Source: Bordetella parapertussis
GTDB taxonomy: Bacteria; Pseudomonadota; Gammaproteobacteria; Burkholderiales; Burkholderiaceae_B
Length of the DNA: 5,612 nt
Direction: 5' to 3'
NCBI GenBank assembly: GCA_943331855.1
Contig: CALQNE010000236.1
Span: forward strand, 1-5,612
Below, piece by piece: positions 1 to 5,394 of this stretch. The notes beneath the pieces were generated by a model, which did no database searches, was not told where the DNA came from, and saw only the letters and a list, made by a program, of their open reading frames with translations. Numbering within the stretch: position 1 is the first letter of the stretch; each line of letters starts with the position of its first letter. Position numbers and translations under genes: made by a program.

Positions 1-144
1 CAGTGCAGCGGCTCTACCGCTTAAGCGGCCAGAGCGAAACGCTCGTCGTTGGCGTTTATAGTGTTTCCAGTGGATTTACGAGCGAACTGGGGCTCGGCAT
101 GCCCTGCACTGTTTCGCGACCCACGTCGAATCCGGATCGGCCCC
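1..144 (-). ncRNA. ssrA: tmRNA (ssrA), 5' portion, cut by window edge
   Basis: Transfer-messenger RNA, which with SmpB rescues ribosomes stalled on broken mRNAs and tags the nascent peptide for proteolysis. Read on the minus strand, the RNA begins GGGGCCGATCCGGATTCGAC at 144, which closely matches the 5' tRNA-like end of E. coli ssrA (GGGGCTGATTCTGGATTCGAC). The conserved GCATGCCGAG segment and a CTCGTAAA segment follow. The tag reading frame runs from resume codon GCC (53-51) to TAA (23-21) and encodes ANDERFALAA, ending in the usual ALAA degron. The stop codon lies in the loop of a helix-5-like hairpin (35-11), where CCGC TTAA GCGG is enclosed by GCTCT/AGAGC. Only about 144 nt are present, against roughly 350-400 nt for the family. 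The 3' pseudoknots and the tRNA-Ala acceptor end lie beyond the left edge. The tag matches my recollection of Bordetella-type tags. Confidence 0.96.
21..53 (-). other. tmRNA proteolysis-tag reading frame (ANDERFALAA, stop TAA)
   Basis: Internal message of ssrA. It reads GCC AAC GAC GAG CGT TTC GCT CTG GCC GCT TAA, i.e. A-N-D-E-R-F-A-L-A-A-stop. It has no start codon, because translation resumes at GCC after the ribosome accepts alanine from the tRNA-like domain. The full appended tag is therefore expected to be AANDERFALAA. The terminal ALAA is the ClpXP/ClpAP recognition end known from other bacteria. The Arg at tag position 5 differs from the Thr that I recall in several Burkholderia tags. 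Confidence 0.93.
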
Positions 145-153
145 AGTAAGACG

Positions 154-181
154 ATTGTAGACGAACAATCTACTTAGTCAG
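154..181 (-). promoter_or_regulatory. Candidate sigma70 promoter of ssrA
   Basis: On the minus strand a -35-like CTGACT (181-176, 4 of 6 to TTGACA) is followed after 16 nt by TACAAT (159-154, 5 of 6 to TATAAT). Nine bases separate the -10 box from the GGGG 5' end of mature tmRNA at 144. A short precursor leader removed by RNase P, as known for E. coli tmRNA, would fit. The placement directly upstream of a stable RNA makes this the most believable promoter in the window. Confidence 0.6.
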
Positions 182-219
182 ACAACAAACATGTAAAAGA
201 GTTCAGCGTTTGTTATATG
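179..219. repeat. Imperfect inverted repeat between gph and ssrA
   Basis: Arms 179-190 (CAGACAACAAAC) and 208-219 (GTTTGTTATATG) pair over 12 positions with one mismatch and one G-T pair, around a 17-nt loop. The core AACAAAC/GTTTGTT is perfect. The left arm overlaps the candidate ssrA -35 box. There is no adjacent T-run on either strand, so it is not a standard intrinsic terminator. It could be an operator, or a weak processing or termination structure after gph, or chance in AT-rich DNA. No terminator for the ubiG-gph transcript is otherwise visible before ssrA. Confidence 0.3.
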
Positions 220-249
220 TTGTAAATCTTCTTGATCTTAAGCCGCTAG

Positions 250-912
250 CTAGCCCATTAATTGCTTAATAGCCGGCCACATCTCTCTGGCGGATTGCAC
301 GCAATGATCTGCTTGCCAAGTTTCAGGTGGGTGTTCAGGCCCACAGTAGCCATAGGCCGCTGCAATCGAAGGCATACCGGCCGCACGCGCGGCTTGAATA
401 TCGCGTAGATCATCGCCAACATACAGGCAGCGTTCGGTGCGATAGCCGGCTTGCTGCGCAGCATGCAGCAGTGGAAGCGGGTGGGGCTTGGAGTGGGCCG
501 TGGTGTCGCCGCAGACCAGTACGGCACAGTCTTGATCTAACCCTAAGGCACTCACGATTGGCTGTGCCAGATACGTTGCTTTGTTCGTGACAATACCCCA
601 AGACATTCCGTTGCTTTTAATCTGCGCTAACAACTCAGGCACTCCATCAAAGAGGCAAGTATCAACGGTCATGGCCGCTTCGTAGTCTTTTAAGAATTGC
701 ACGCGATGTGCCTCATAGCCTTCGTCTGTTGGCATTAAATTCAAGGCGCAGCGCAAGAGTCCGCGTGCACCGGCCGAGGAGTAGGGGCGTAACACCTCGA
801 GTGGCAGCGGCTCAAGTCCCGCACGAACGCGCTGACGATTCGCAGCAGCGCCCAAATCGGGTGCAGTATCGGCCAACGTGCCGTCAAAATCAAACAAAAT
901 CAAAGCAGTCAT
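250..912 (-). CDS. gph: HAD-family phosphatase, phosphoglycolate phosphatase-like (Gph; possibly MupP)
   Basis: Cytoplasmic Mg-dependent HAD (subfamily IA) phosphomonoesterase of 220 aa, typical Gph length. Motif I is FDFDGTLAD (nucleophile Asp8, acid/base Asp10), followed by the alpha-helical cap (about 16-85). Motif II is IVTNK (Thr109), motif III is SKPHP (Lys142), and motif IV is VGDDLRDIQAA (Asp167, Asp168, Asp171). All catalytic residues are present. The ATG overlaps the ubiG stop as ATGA, so translation is probably coupled to ubiG, and no strong ribosome binding site precedes it. It ends in TAG about 105 bp before ssrA. Family members dephosphorylate 2-phosphoglycolate or other small sugar phosphates, and sequence alone does not separate these. 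In Pseudomonas the gene beside ubiG is mupP, the MurNAc-6-phosphate phosphatase of peptidoglycan recycling, so that role is a real alternative here. The HAD phosphatase call is secure; the substrate is not. Confidence 0.9.
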   Translation of the reverse strand: MTALILFDFDGTLADTAPDLGAAANRQRVRAGLEPLPLEVLRPYSSAGARGLLRCALNLMPTDEGYEAHRVQFLKDYEAAMTVDTCLFDGVPELLAQIKSNGMSWGIVTNKATYLAQPIVSALGLDQDCAVLVCGDTTAHSKPHPLPLLHAAQQAGYRTERCLYVGDDLRDIQAARAAGMPSIAAAYGYCGPEHPPETWQADHCVQSAREMWPAIKQLMG

Positions 913-1625
913 TTGTAAGTCGCCATCAGATAGTTGACACTGGTATCTTGGTTGAGCGAGTAGTGCTCAGTGAAGGGGTTATAGCCCATCCCTAGCAGTT
1001 GATGCGTGGTGAGTCCGGCAGCGCGTGCGGCTGCTGCGAGTTCACTGGGCCGCACAAAACTGCGCCAGCTATGGGTGCCACGCGGCAAAATACGCAACAC
1101 GTATTCGGCGCCCACAATGGCAAACAGAAACGACTTTGGATTACGATTAATCGTTGAAAAAATGACCCAACCACCAGGTTTAACCAGCGTTGAGCAGGCG
1201 TGCACGATTGAACCCGGGTCCGGTACATGCTCAAGCATTTCCATGCAGGTGACGATATCAAACTGGGCGGGCTGTTCGGCGGCTAAATCTTCGGCACTAA
1301 TATTGCGATAGGTCACAGGCACACCTGACTCAAGGCCGTGCAGCTGCGCAACCTTTAGCGACTTATCGGCTAAATCAATGCCAGTGACTTCAGCGCCAGC
1401 GAGTGCCATGCTTTCAGCCAAAATCCCCCCACCACAGCCAACATCGAGCACTTTTTTGCCTTGCAGACCACCCACGAGCCCTTTGATCCAGTTCAGTCGT
1501 AAGGGGTTAATGGCATGTAAGGGTTTGAACTCGCTATTGGGATCCCACCAGCGCGAGGCGAGTGCGCTGAATTTGTCGAGTTCGGCTTGATCGACGTTAC
1601 TTGAGGGAGGGGTATTGCTTGTCAT
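909..1625 (-). CDS. ubiG: Ubiquinone biosynthesis 3-O-methyltransferase UbiG
   Basis: SAM-dependent O-methyltransferase that performs both O-methylations of ubiquinone biosynthesis (the polyprenyl-dihydroxybenzene intermediate and demethylubiquinol), acting at the inner face of the membrane. The 238-aa protein opens with a UbiG-type FSALASRWWDP segment (19-29). It has the SAM-binding motif VLDVGCGGG (59-67), acidic Asp84 after strand 2, and the post-motif CMEMLEHVPDP (127-137). The FSTINRNPKSF to RGTHSW stretch (156-187) corresponds to the family's membrane-interacting insert. ATG at 1625 is chosen because a GGA lies 6 nt upstream (1634-1632). A TTG two codons earlier would leave no spacing to that site. 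It overlaps gph by 4 nt downstream. The ompA terminator lies 45 bp upstream, and I see no convincing promoter in that gap, so expression may depend on a weak local promoter or read-through. Confidence 0.97.
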   Translation of the reverse strand: MTSNTPPSSNVDQAELDKFSALASRWWDPNSEFKPLHAINPLRLNWIKGLVGGLQGKKVLDVGCGGGILAESMALAGAEVTGIDLADKSLKVAQLHGLESGVPVTYRNISAEDLAAEQPAQFDIVTCMEMLEHVPDPGSIVHACSTLVKPGGWVIFSTINRNPKSFLFAIVGAEYVLRILPRGTHSWRSFVRPSELAAAARAAGLTTHQLLGMGYNPFTEHYSLNQDTSVNYLMATYK

Positions 1626-1670
1626 GGACAATCCGTTTCGTAATGAAAGCGCCTAGGCTAAGAGACGCAT

Positions 1671-1700
1671 AAAAAAAGGCCCCGCAAGCGAGGCCTTTTT
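1671..1700 (-). terminator. Rho-independent terminator of ompA (symmetric, may work both ways)
   Basis: The GC-rich stem GGCC-C-CG / CG-A-GGCC (1678-1684 with 1689-1695) has one C-A mismatch and a four-base loop. It is flanked by seven A on the left and five T on the right. Read on the minus strand after ompA, the hairpin is followed by seven T, which is textbook. It lies 51 nt after the ompA stop. The opposite T-run would also support plus-strand termination, although no plus-strand gene points into it. Confidence 0.92.
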
Positions 1701-1707
1701 AGTCAAA

Positions 1708-1731
1708 GTACACCGCACAAGGCGGTGCTAC
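1708..1731 (-). other. Hairpin in ompA 3' untranslated region
   Basis: GTA-CACCGC and GCGGTG-c-TAC form a nine-pair stem with one bulged C and loop ACAAG, between the ompA stop (1751) and the terminator hairpin (1700-1671). It gives the mRNA two stacked 3' stem-loops. This could protect the 3' end or form part of a 3'UTR-derived small RNA. The structure is visible; its function is unknown. Confidence 0.4.
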
Positions 1732-1750
1732 TCAGCCAAAGGTAGGGAGA

Positions 1751-2314
1751 TTAACCCTTGCTACCGATGATTTCGACGTCTACGCGGCGGTTCTTGGCAC
1801 GACCAGCTGCTGTTTTGTTGTCAGCAATCGGTTGTGATTTACCTTTACCTGAAGCAGTGATGCGGTTTGCATCGATGCCTTGGGTAACCAAGTAAGCTTT
1901 AACGGCAGCAGCGCGACGCTCTGACAAGCCTTGGTTGTATGCATCTGAACCGATCGAATCAGTGTGGCCGATTGCGATGATGGTTTCAAGTTTGATAGCT
2001 TTTTGCTGAGCGACGACTTGGTCGAGCAGTTTTTTGCCTTCAGGTTTGACAATTGCCTTGTCAAAGTCAAACAATGCTTCGGCTTTGATCGAAACTTTGT
2101 CTGCCATTGGATTGGCTTTTGGCTTACCGCAGTCAGCAGAAGCAGTTGCTGGGGTCCAGAAGTTATTCTGCCAGCAAAGTTCGTTTGTACCGTTCTTCCA
2201 TGTTAGTTCGTTGGTGCCATTGCGCCAGTTGTCAACCGCTTGTGCGGAAGCAACGCCTGAGGCGGTGATAGCTGCAAAGGCAAGTGCCAGAGCGATTTTA
2301 GAGGTCTTGTTCAT
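1751..2314 (-). CDS. ompA: OmpA family protein (peptidoglycan-binding outer-membrane/periplasmic protein)
   Basis: 187-aa secreted protein with a C-terminal OmpA domain that binds peptidoglycan and anchors the envelope. A signal peptide covers about residues 1-26 (basic start, AlaLeu-rich core, ASAQA cleavage region). A short Trp/Asn-rich segment with a tandem 9-residue repeat follows (31-48), with W30, W39 and W48 spaced by nine. The OmpA domain spans about 75-183: FDFDKA (82-87), IGHTDSIGSDAYNQGLSERR (115-134) with the diaminopimelate-contact pair Asp119 and Arg134, and NRRVDVEI (175-182). There is no transmembrane beta-barrel, unlike E. coli OmpA at about 346 aa. The two cysteines, C47 and C62, could form a disulfide. 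The start is ATG at 2314 because GAGGAG (2324-2319) precedes it by 4 nt and the signal peptide begins there. The same frame stays open upstream but lacks a ribosome binding site. It is transcribed alone, ending at the terminator at 1671-1700. Confidence 0.93.
   Translation of the reverse strand: MNKTSKIALALAFAAITASGVASAQAVDNWRNGTNELTWKNGTNELCWQNNFWTPATASADCGKPKANPMADKVSIKAEALFDFDKAIVKPEGKKLLDQVVAQQKAIKLETIIAIGHTDSIGSDAYNQGLSERRAAAVKAYLVTQGIDANRITASGKGKSQPIADNKTAAGRAKNRRVDVEIIGSKG
2171..2224 (-). repeat. Tandem 27-bp coding repeat in ompA (two copies)
   Basis: Two in-frame 27-bp units, 2224-2198 and 2197-2171, encode RNGTNELTW and KNGTNELCW. The protein copies match at 7 of 9 positions while third-codon positions have diverged, so this is an old duplication or convergent motif rather than a recent slippage event. 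Confidence 0.7.
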
Positions 2315-2317
2315 AAT

Positions 2318-2324
2318 TCTCCTC
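2318..2324 (-). promoter_or_regulatory. Strong ribosome binding site of ompA
   Basis: GAGGAGA on the minus strand lies 3 nt (4 nt from GAGGAG) before ATG 2314. It is the strongest Shine-Dalgarno match in the window and fixes the ompA start, excluding the 37-codon upstream extension. Confidence 0.85.
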
Positions 2325-2352
2325 GATGAGCTTGTAGCTGGATAAGTGACTC

Positions 2353-2370
2353 GCAGCGAACCCCCGCCGC
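2353..2370 (-). other. Hairpin in ompA 5' leader
   Basis: On the minus strand GCGGCG and CGCTGC pair over six positions (one G-T) around the loop GGGGTT. It lies 38 nt upstream of the ompA ATG, directly downstream of the AT-rich promoter candidate. If transcription starts near 2367-2370, it would sit at the extreme 5' end of the mRNA, which is the position of the stabilising stem-loop known for E. coli ompA mRNA. Confidence 0.4.
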
Positions 2371-2373
2371 AAA

Positions 2374-2398
2374 TAATTACATCAAAAAACCAAGTCAG
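2374..2398 (-). promoter_or_regulatory. Weak candidate promoter region of ompA
   Basis: The minus strand carries AT-rich TGTAATTAT (2382-2374) that could act as an (extended) -10 element, preceded by CTGACT (2398-2393) and a T-run. The spacing between the two boxes is not canonical for TAATTA, so the assignment is tentative. It rests mainly on position, about 60 bp before the ompA start and immediately before the leader hairpin. Confidence 0.25.
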
Positions 2399-2404
2399 TA
2401 CGAC

Positions 2405-2426
2405 AATGTTTGACCTACAAAACATT
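2405..2426. promoter_or_regulatory. Candidate operator: dyad AATGTTT-N8-AAACATT
   Basis: Perfect 7-bp inverted arms (2405-2411 and 2420-2426) with an 8-bp spacer give a 22-bp dyad of the size bound by dimeric regulators. It lies about 90-110 bp upstream of the ompA start, just behind the candidate ompA promoter. It could also be a chance dyad in AT-rich intergenic DNA. Confidence 0.35.
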
Positions 2427-2541
2427 TCCAGCCTGATTTTTTGCGTGCTGTGTTGAATCTTAAGCTATTTGTTGAACTTTTGTGGAACTTCTTGAATTCG
2501 AATCGCTTTCATAGTCGGATTTCTACGGTTCTTCAGGAATT

Positions 2542-2574
2542 CTTGTTGGTTTTTGGCAACAAGCGTGGTTTTTT
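2542..2574 (+). other. Hairpin plus T-run between ompA and gyrA
   Basis: CTTGTTG (2542-2548) and CAACAAG (2557-2563) form a perfect 7-bp stem with an 8-nt loop. Six T (2569-2574) begin after a 5-nt gap. It resembles an intrinsic terminator on the plus strand, but the stem is AU-rich and the gap is too long for a firm call. No plus-strand gene lies upstream of it. Confidence 0.25.
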
Positions 2575-2586
2575 GATCAAAAAGCC
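2567..2586. repeat. 20-bp AT-rich near-perfect palindrome
   Basis: GGTTTTTTGATCAAAAAGCC is symmetric about GATC. The central 14 bp TTTTTGATCAAAAA are a perfect palindrome, and one T-G position separates this from outer GG/CC pairs. It lies about 150 bp upstream of gyrA and contains a single GATC. It could be a protein-binding site or a bent A-tract element; the sequence does not say which. Confidence 0.4.
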
Positions 2587-2655
2587 ATTTCTCTGGGCTT
2601 GCTAGGCCCGTTTGAGACGATTGGTGTAAAGCCATCATACAGGGGGCAGGCGGTG

Positions 2656-2661
2656 TAGAAT
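2656..2661 (+). promoter_or_regulatory. Possible -10 box of gyrA
   Basis: TAGAAT matches TATAAT at 5 of 6 and follows GGTG. No good -35 lies 16-18 nt upstream; the nearest TTGAGA (2612-2617) is too far and would suit a poorer -10 at 2636. A start near 2668-2671 would give a leader of about 70 nt containing the hairpins at 2692-2712. Confidence 0.25.
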
Positions 2662-2691
2662 CCAAGGTTGACCTTTATCTTTACTTTGCGC

Positions 2692-2712
2692 CCCGAATTC
2701 GGGTTTTAACCC
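2692..2712 (+). promoter_or_regulatory. Two overlapping small hairpins in the gyrA leader
   Basis: CCCGAATTCGGG (2692-2703) is a perfect 12-bp palindrome followed by TTTT, and GGGTTTTAACCC (2701-2712) can fold through GGGT/ACCC. Both use GGG 2701-2703, so they exclude one another. They end 26 nt before the gyrA ATG. This is attenuator-like geometry, but each stem is only four pairs with a four-base loop. Confidence 0.3.
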
Positions 2713-2738
2713 ACCCTTTGTCTACCAACCGTCAGCCT

Positions 2739-5393
2739 ATGGATTCCTTCGCCAAGGAAACGCTTCCGATTTCACTGGAAGAAGAAATGCGCCGCAGTTA
2801 TCTCGATTACGCAATGAGCGTGATCGTTGGGCGCGCCCTCCCGGATGTCCGGGATGGTCTCAAGCCCGTTCATCGCCGTGTTTTGTTCGCAATGCACGAA
2901 TTGAACAATGACTGGAATCGAGCATATAAGAAGTCAGCGCGTATCGTGGGCGATGTGATCGGTAAGTACCATCCTCACGGGGATCAGGCGGTCTACGACA
3001 CGATTGTGCGTATGGCGCAAGATTTCTCGCTGCGCTATATGTTGGTTGATGGTCAAGGTAACTTTGGCTCGATCGATGGCGATAACGCGGCGGCGATGCG
3101 TTACACCGAAATCCGTTTGTCAAAGATTGCCCACGAGCTCTTGGCAGATATCGATCAAGAAACGGTTGATTTTGGACCGAACTACGATGGTAGCGAAAAC
3201 GAGCCTTTGCTCTTGCCGTCCCGCTTGCCGAATCTACTCGTAAACGGGAGTTCAGGAATCGCGGTGGGCATGGCCACCAATATTCCGCCACATAATCTGG
3301 CTGAAGTTGTCGATGGCTGCCTATATTGCTTGCGCAATCCTGAGTGCACAATTGATGAGCTGATCGAGCTCATCCCCGCACCAGACTTTCCGACGGGTGG
3401 CATTATTTATGGCATCGTCGGCGTGCGCGAAGGTTATCGCACGGGCCGTGGGCGCGTCATCATGCGCGCAAAAACACACTTCGAAGATTTCGCCTCCAAT
3501 CGCCAGTCGATTGTTGTCGACGCGCTGCCCTATCAAGTCAACAAAAAGACCTTGCAAGAGCGTATTGCTGAACTCGTCAACGAAAAGAAAATCGAAGGCA
3601 TTTCTGATATTCGCGACGAGTCCGATAAAGACGGCATGCGCCTGGTAATCGAACTTAAACGCGGTGAAGTGCCTGAAGTCGTTTTGAACAATCTCTACAA
3701 GCATACCCAGCTGCAAGATACGTTTGGGATGAACTTGGTGGCGCTAGTTGATGGCCAGCCACGCCTGCTGAACTTGAAGCAGATGGTTGAATACTTCTTG
3801 TCGCATCGTCGCGAAGTCGTGACACGTCGAACCGTCTTTCAGTTACGCAAGGCGCGCGAGCGTGGACACGTACTCGAGGGATTGGCCGTTGCGCTTGCCA
3901 ATATTGATGAGTTCATCCGTATTATCAAGGCGGCACCGACTCCGCCCGTCGCGCGTCAAGACTTGATGGATCAGTCGTGGGATTCGTCTCTCGTTCGTGA
4001 GATGTTGTCTCGCGCAGACTCTGAAGCGGTGGGTGGACGTGCGGCATATCGCCCCGATAACCTGCTCGATATCTTTGGTTTGCAAAATGACGGCTTATAT
4101 CGCTTAAGCGAAACGCAGGCGCAAGAAATTTTGAATATGCGCCTTCAGCGCTTGACGGGCCTTGAGCAAGACAAAATTGTCAGCGAGTACAAAGGGGTGA
4201 TGGATACGATCTCTGACTTGCTGGATATTTTGGCACGTCCCGAGCGAATCACGGTCATCATTAGTGAAGAACTGCAAGCGATCAAAACCGAATTTTCAAT
4301 CAATGCCAAAGATTCGCGTCGCTCTGATGTCGAGCTCAATGCAACTGACCTTGATACCGAAGATTTGATCACGCCGGTTGATATGGTGGTGACGTTGTCT
4401 AATAGCGGCTATATCAAAAGTCAGCCACTGTCTGAATACCGCGCGCAACGCCGCGGTGGTCGTGGCAGGCGTGCTGCAGCCACTAAAGAGAACGACTGGA
4501 TTGACCAGCTCTTCTCAGCGAATACACATGACTTCCTGTTGTGTTTCTCTGATCGAGGCCGGGTCTATTGGCTTAAAGTGTGGGAAGTCCCACAGGGCAC
4601 GTCAACTTCACGCGGGCGCCCCATCGTCAATATGTTCCCGCTGGTTGATGGTGAAAAAATCACAGTCATACTGCCGATCAAGGCCTTTAGTGAAGATCAA
4701 ACAGTCTTTATGGCGACCTCGCGCGGAACGGTGAAGAAGACGCTGTTGTCTGATTTCTCGAACCCACGTAAAGCCGGCATTATTGCCGTTGATTTGGATG
4801 AGGGTGATTTCTTGATCGGTGCCGAACTGACCGATGGTAAACATGACGTGATGCTGTTTTCTGATTCGGGTAAAGCTGTTCGCTTTGACGAAAATGATGT
4901 GCGACCCATGGGGCGTAACGCCCGTGGCGTGCGCGGCATGATGCTTGAAGATGGTCAAAATGTGATTGCGATGCTGGTGTCGGGCGACGAAACCCAAACA
5001 GTGCTGACAGCAACACAAAATGGTTTTGGCAAACGCACACCGATCGGTGAGTACACCCGCCACGGACGTGGCACCAAAGGCATGATCGCGATTCAGACCT
5101 CGGCGCGTAACGGCAAGGTCGTGGGCGCAGTGTTGGCTAATGCAACCGATGAAATTATGCTGATCACAACCGGGGGCGTGTTGGTTCGCACGCCTGTTGC
5201 GGGTATTCGTGAGATGGGCCGTGCAACCCAAGGTGTCACTCTGATCAGCGTGGATGATGGCAGTACGTTGTCTGGCGTCAGACGTGTCGTTGAAAGCGAT
5301 GTCGATGACGAGGGTGATGACCAATCGCTTGGCAATACGACACCCGATGCAAGTGCAACAGATGCACCTGACGAGGCTGGTTCGGAGTCTTAA
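2739..5393 (+). CDS. gyrA: DNA gyrase subunit A
   Basis: Breakage-reunion subunit of type IIA topoisomerase (A2B2 with GyrB), which introduces negative supercoils. The protein is 884 aa and complete. The N-terminal winged-helix/tower core begins [20 protein letters not shown]. The active-site pair is Arg121-Tyr122 (AAMRYTEIR; Tyr codon 3102-3104), and [18 protein letters not shown] follows. The coiled-coil/C-gate region leads to a beta-pinwheel DNA-wrapping domain (about 520-850) with GyrA box QRRGGRG at 570-576. Residues 852-884 are an acidic tail with 12 Asp/Glu and no Lys/Arg. The quinolone-determining region (about 67-106) has Asp87 but Gln at 83 instead of Ser. The start is ATG 2739, giving [10 protein letters not shown] as in burkholderial GyrA; an in-frame TTG at 2718 would add seven residues. 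No clear Shine-Dalgarno precedes the ATG. serC follows after one base. Confidence 0.98.
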   Translation: MDSFAKETLPISLEEEMRRSYLDYAMSVIVGRALPDVRDGLKPVHRRVLFAMHELNNDWNRAYKKSARIVGDVIGKYHPHGDQAVYDTIVRMAQDFSLRYMLVDGQGNFGSIDGDNAAAMRYTEIRLSKIAHELLADIDQETVDFGPNYDGSENEPLLLPSRLPNLLVNGSSGIAVGMATNIPPHNLAEVVDGCLYCLRNPECTIDELIELIPAPDFPTGGIIYGIVGVREGYRTGRGRVIMRAKTHFEDFASNRQSIVVDALPYQVNKKTLQERIAELVNEKKIEGISDIRDESDKDGMRLVIELKRGEVPEVVLNNLYKHTQLQDTFGMNLVALVDGQPRLLNLKQMVEYFLSHRREVVTRRTVFQLRKARERGHVLEGLAVALANIDEFIRIIKAAPTPPVARQDLMDQSWDSSLVREMLSRADSEAVGGRAAYRPDNLLDIFGLQNDGLYRLSETQAQEILNMRLQRLTGLEQDKIVSEYKGVMDTISDLLDILARPERITVIISEELQAIKTEFSINAKDSRRSDVELNATDLDTEDLITPVDMVVTLSNSGYIKSQPLSEYRAQRRGGRGRRAAATKENDWIDQLFSANTHDFLLCFSDRGRVYWLKVWEVPQGTSTSRGRPIVNMFPLVDGEKITVILPIKAFSEDQTVFMATSRGTVKKTLLSDFSNPRKAGIIAVDLDEGDFLIGAELTDGKHDVMLFSDSGKAVRFDENDVRPMGRNARGVRGMMLEDGQNVIAMLVSGDETQTVLTATQNGFGKRTPIGEYTRHGRGTKGMIAIQTSARNGKVVGAVLANATDEIMLITTGGVLVRTPVAGIREMGRATQGVTLISVDDGSTLSGVRRVVESDVDDEGDDQSLGNTTPDASATDAPDEAGSES
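5384..5387 (+). promoter_or_regulatory. Ribosome binding site of serC inside gyrA
   Basis: GGAG lies within the last codons of gyrA, 7 nt before the serC ATG. It supports ATG 5395 as the start and implies that ribosomes finishing gyrA re-initiate on serC. Confidence 0.75.
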
Positions 5394-5394
5394 T

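Larger units (their letters stand above)
2315..2738. other. Divergent ompA-gyrA intergenic region, no gene seen
   Basis: These 424 bp separate the divergent starts of ompA and gyrA. Short open frames here lack ribosome binding sites and recognisable protein content, so none is called. The interval holds the ompA leader and promoter candidate and several dyads: 2405-2426, a CTTGTTG/CAACAAG hairpin at 2542-2563, an AT-rich palindrome at 2567-2586, and paired small hairpins at 2692-2712. It also carries a possible gyrA -10 box at 2656. Regulation of both genes presumably resides here. Confidence 0.7.

Noticed and set aside
245..254. GCTAGCTAGC palindrome at the gph stop as a terminator
   Set aside because: Only 10 bp, no usable loop and no following T-run; a simple overlapping tetramer repeat.
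708..995. 95-aa plus-strand open frame across the gph-ubiG junction
   Set aside because: Opposite strand to two well-supported overlapping genes, Arg-rich low-complexity composition, no ribosome binding site.
1626..1631. TTG start of ubiG two codons upstream
   Set aside because: The GGA ribosome site at 1634-1632 would abut the TTG, whereas it is 6 nt from ATG 1625.
1701..1706. TTGACT as a ubiG -35 box on the minus strand
   Set aside because: The -10 position 16-18 nt downstream falls in the GC-rich terminator stem and has no TATAAT-like sequence.
2315..2425. In-frame N-terminal extension of ompA to ATG 2425 (224 aa)
   Set aside because: The extension has no ribosome binding site and runs through the promoter and leader region. 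It would also bury the signal peptide; ATG 2314 has a strong GAGGAG and starts the signal peptide.
2465..2665. 66-aa minus-strand open frame in the ompA-gyrA interval
   Set aside because: No ribosome binding site before its possible starts, no recognisable domain, and it spans several dyads and the gyrA promoter region.
2718..2738. TTG start of gyrA adding MSTNRQP
   Set aside because: Burkholderial GyrA begins MDxFAKETLP at the ATG, and the extra residues match nothing I know in the family. Neither start has a good Shine-Dalgarno, so homology decides.
2860..3351. 163-aa minus-strand open frame within gyrA
   Set aside because: Antisense to the catalytic core of gyrA, with no protein-family features; a codon-bias shadow.
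4608..5324. 238-aa minus-strand open frame within gyrA
   Set aside because: It is antisense to the conserved gyrA C-terminal domain, rich in His/Thr/Cys as expected of a shadow frame, with no domain resemblance.
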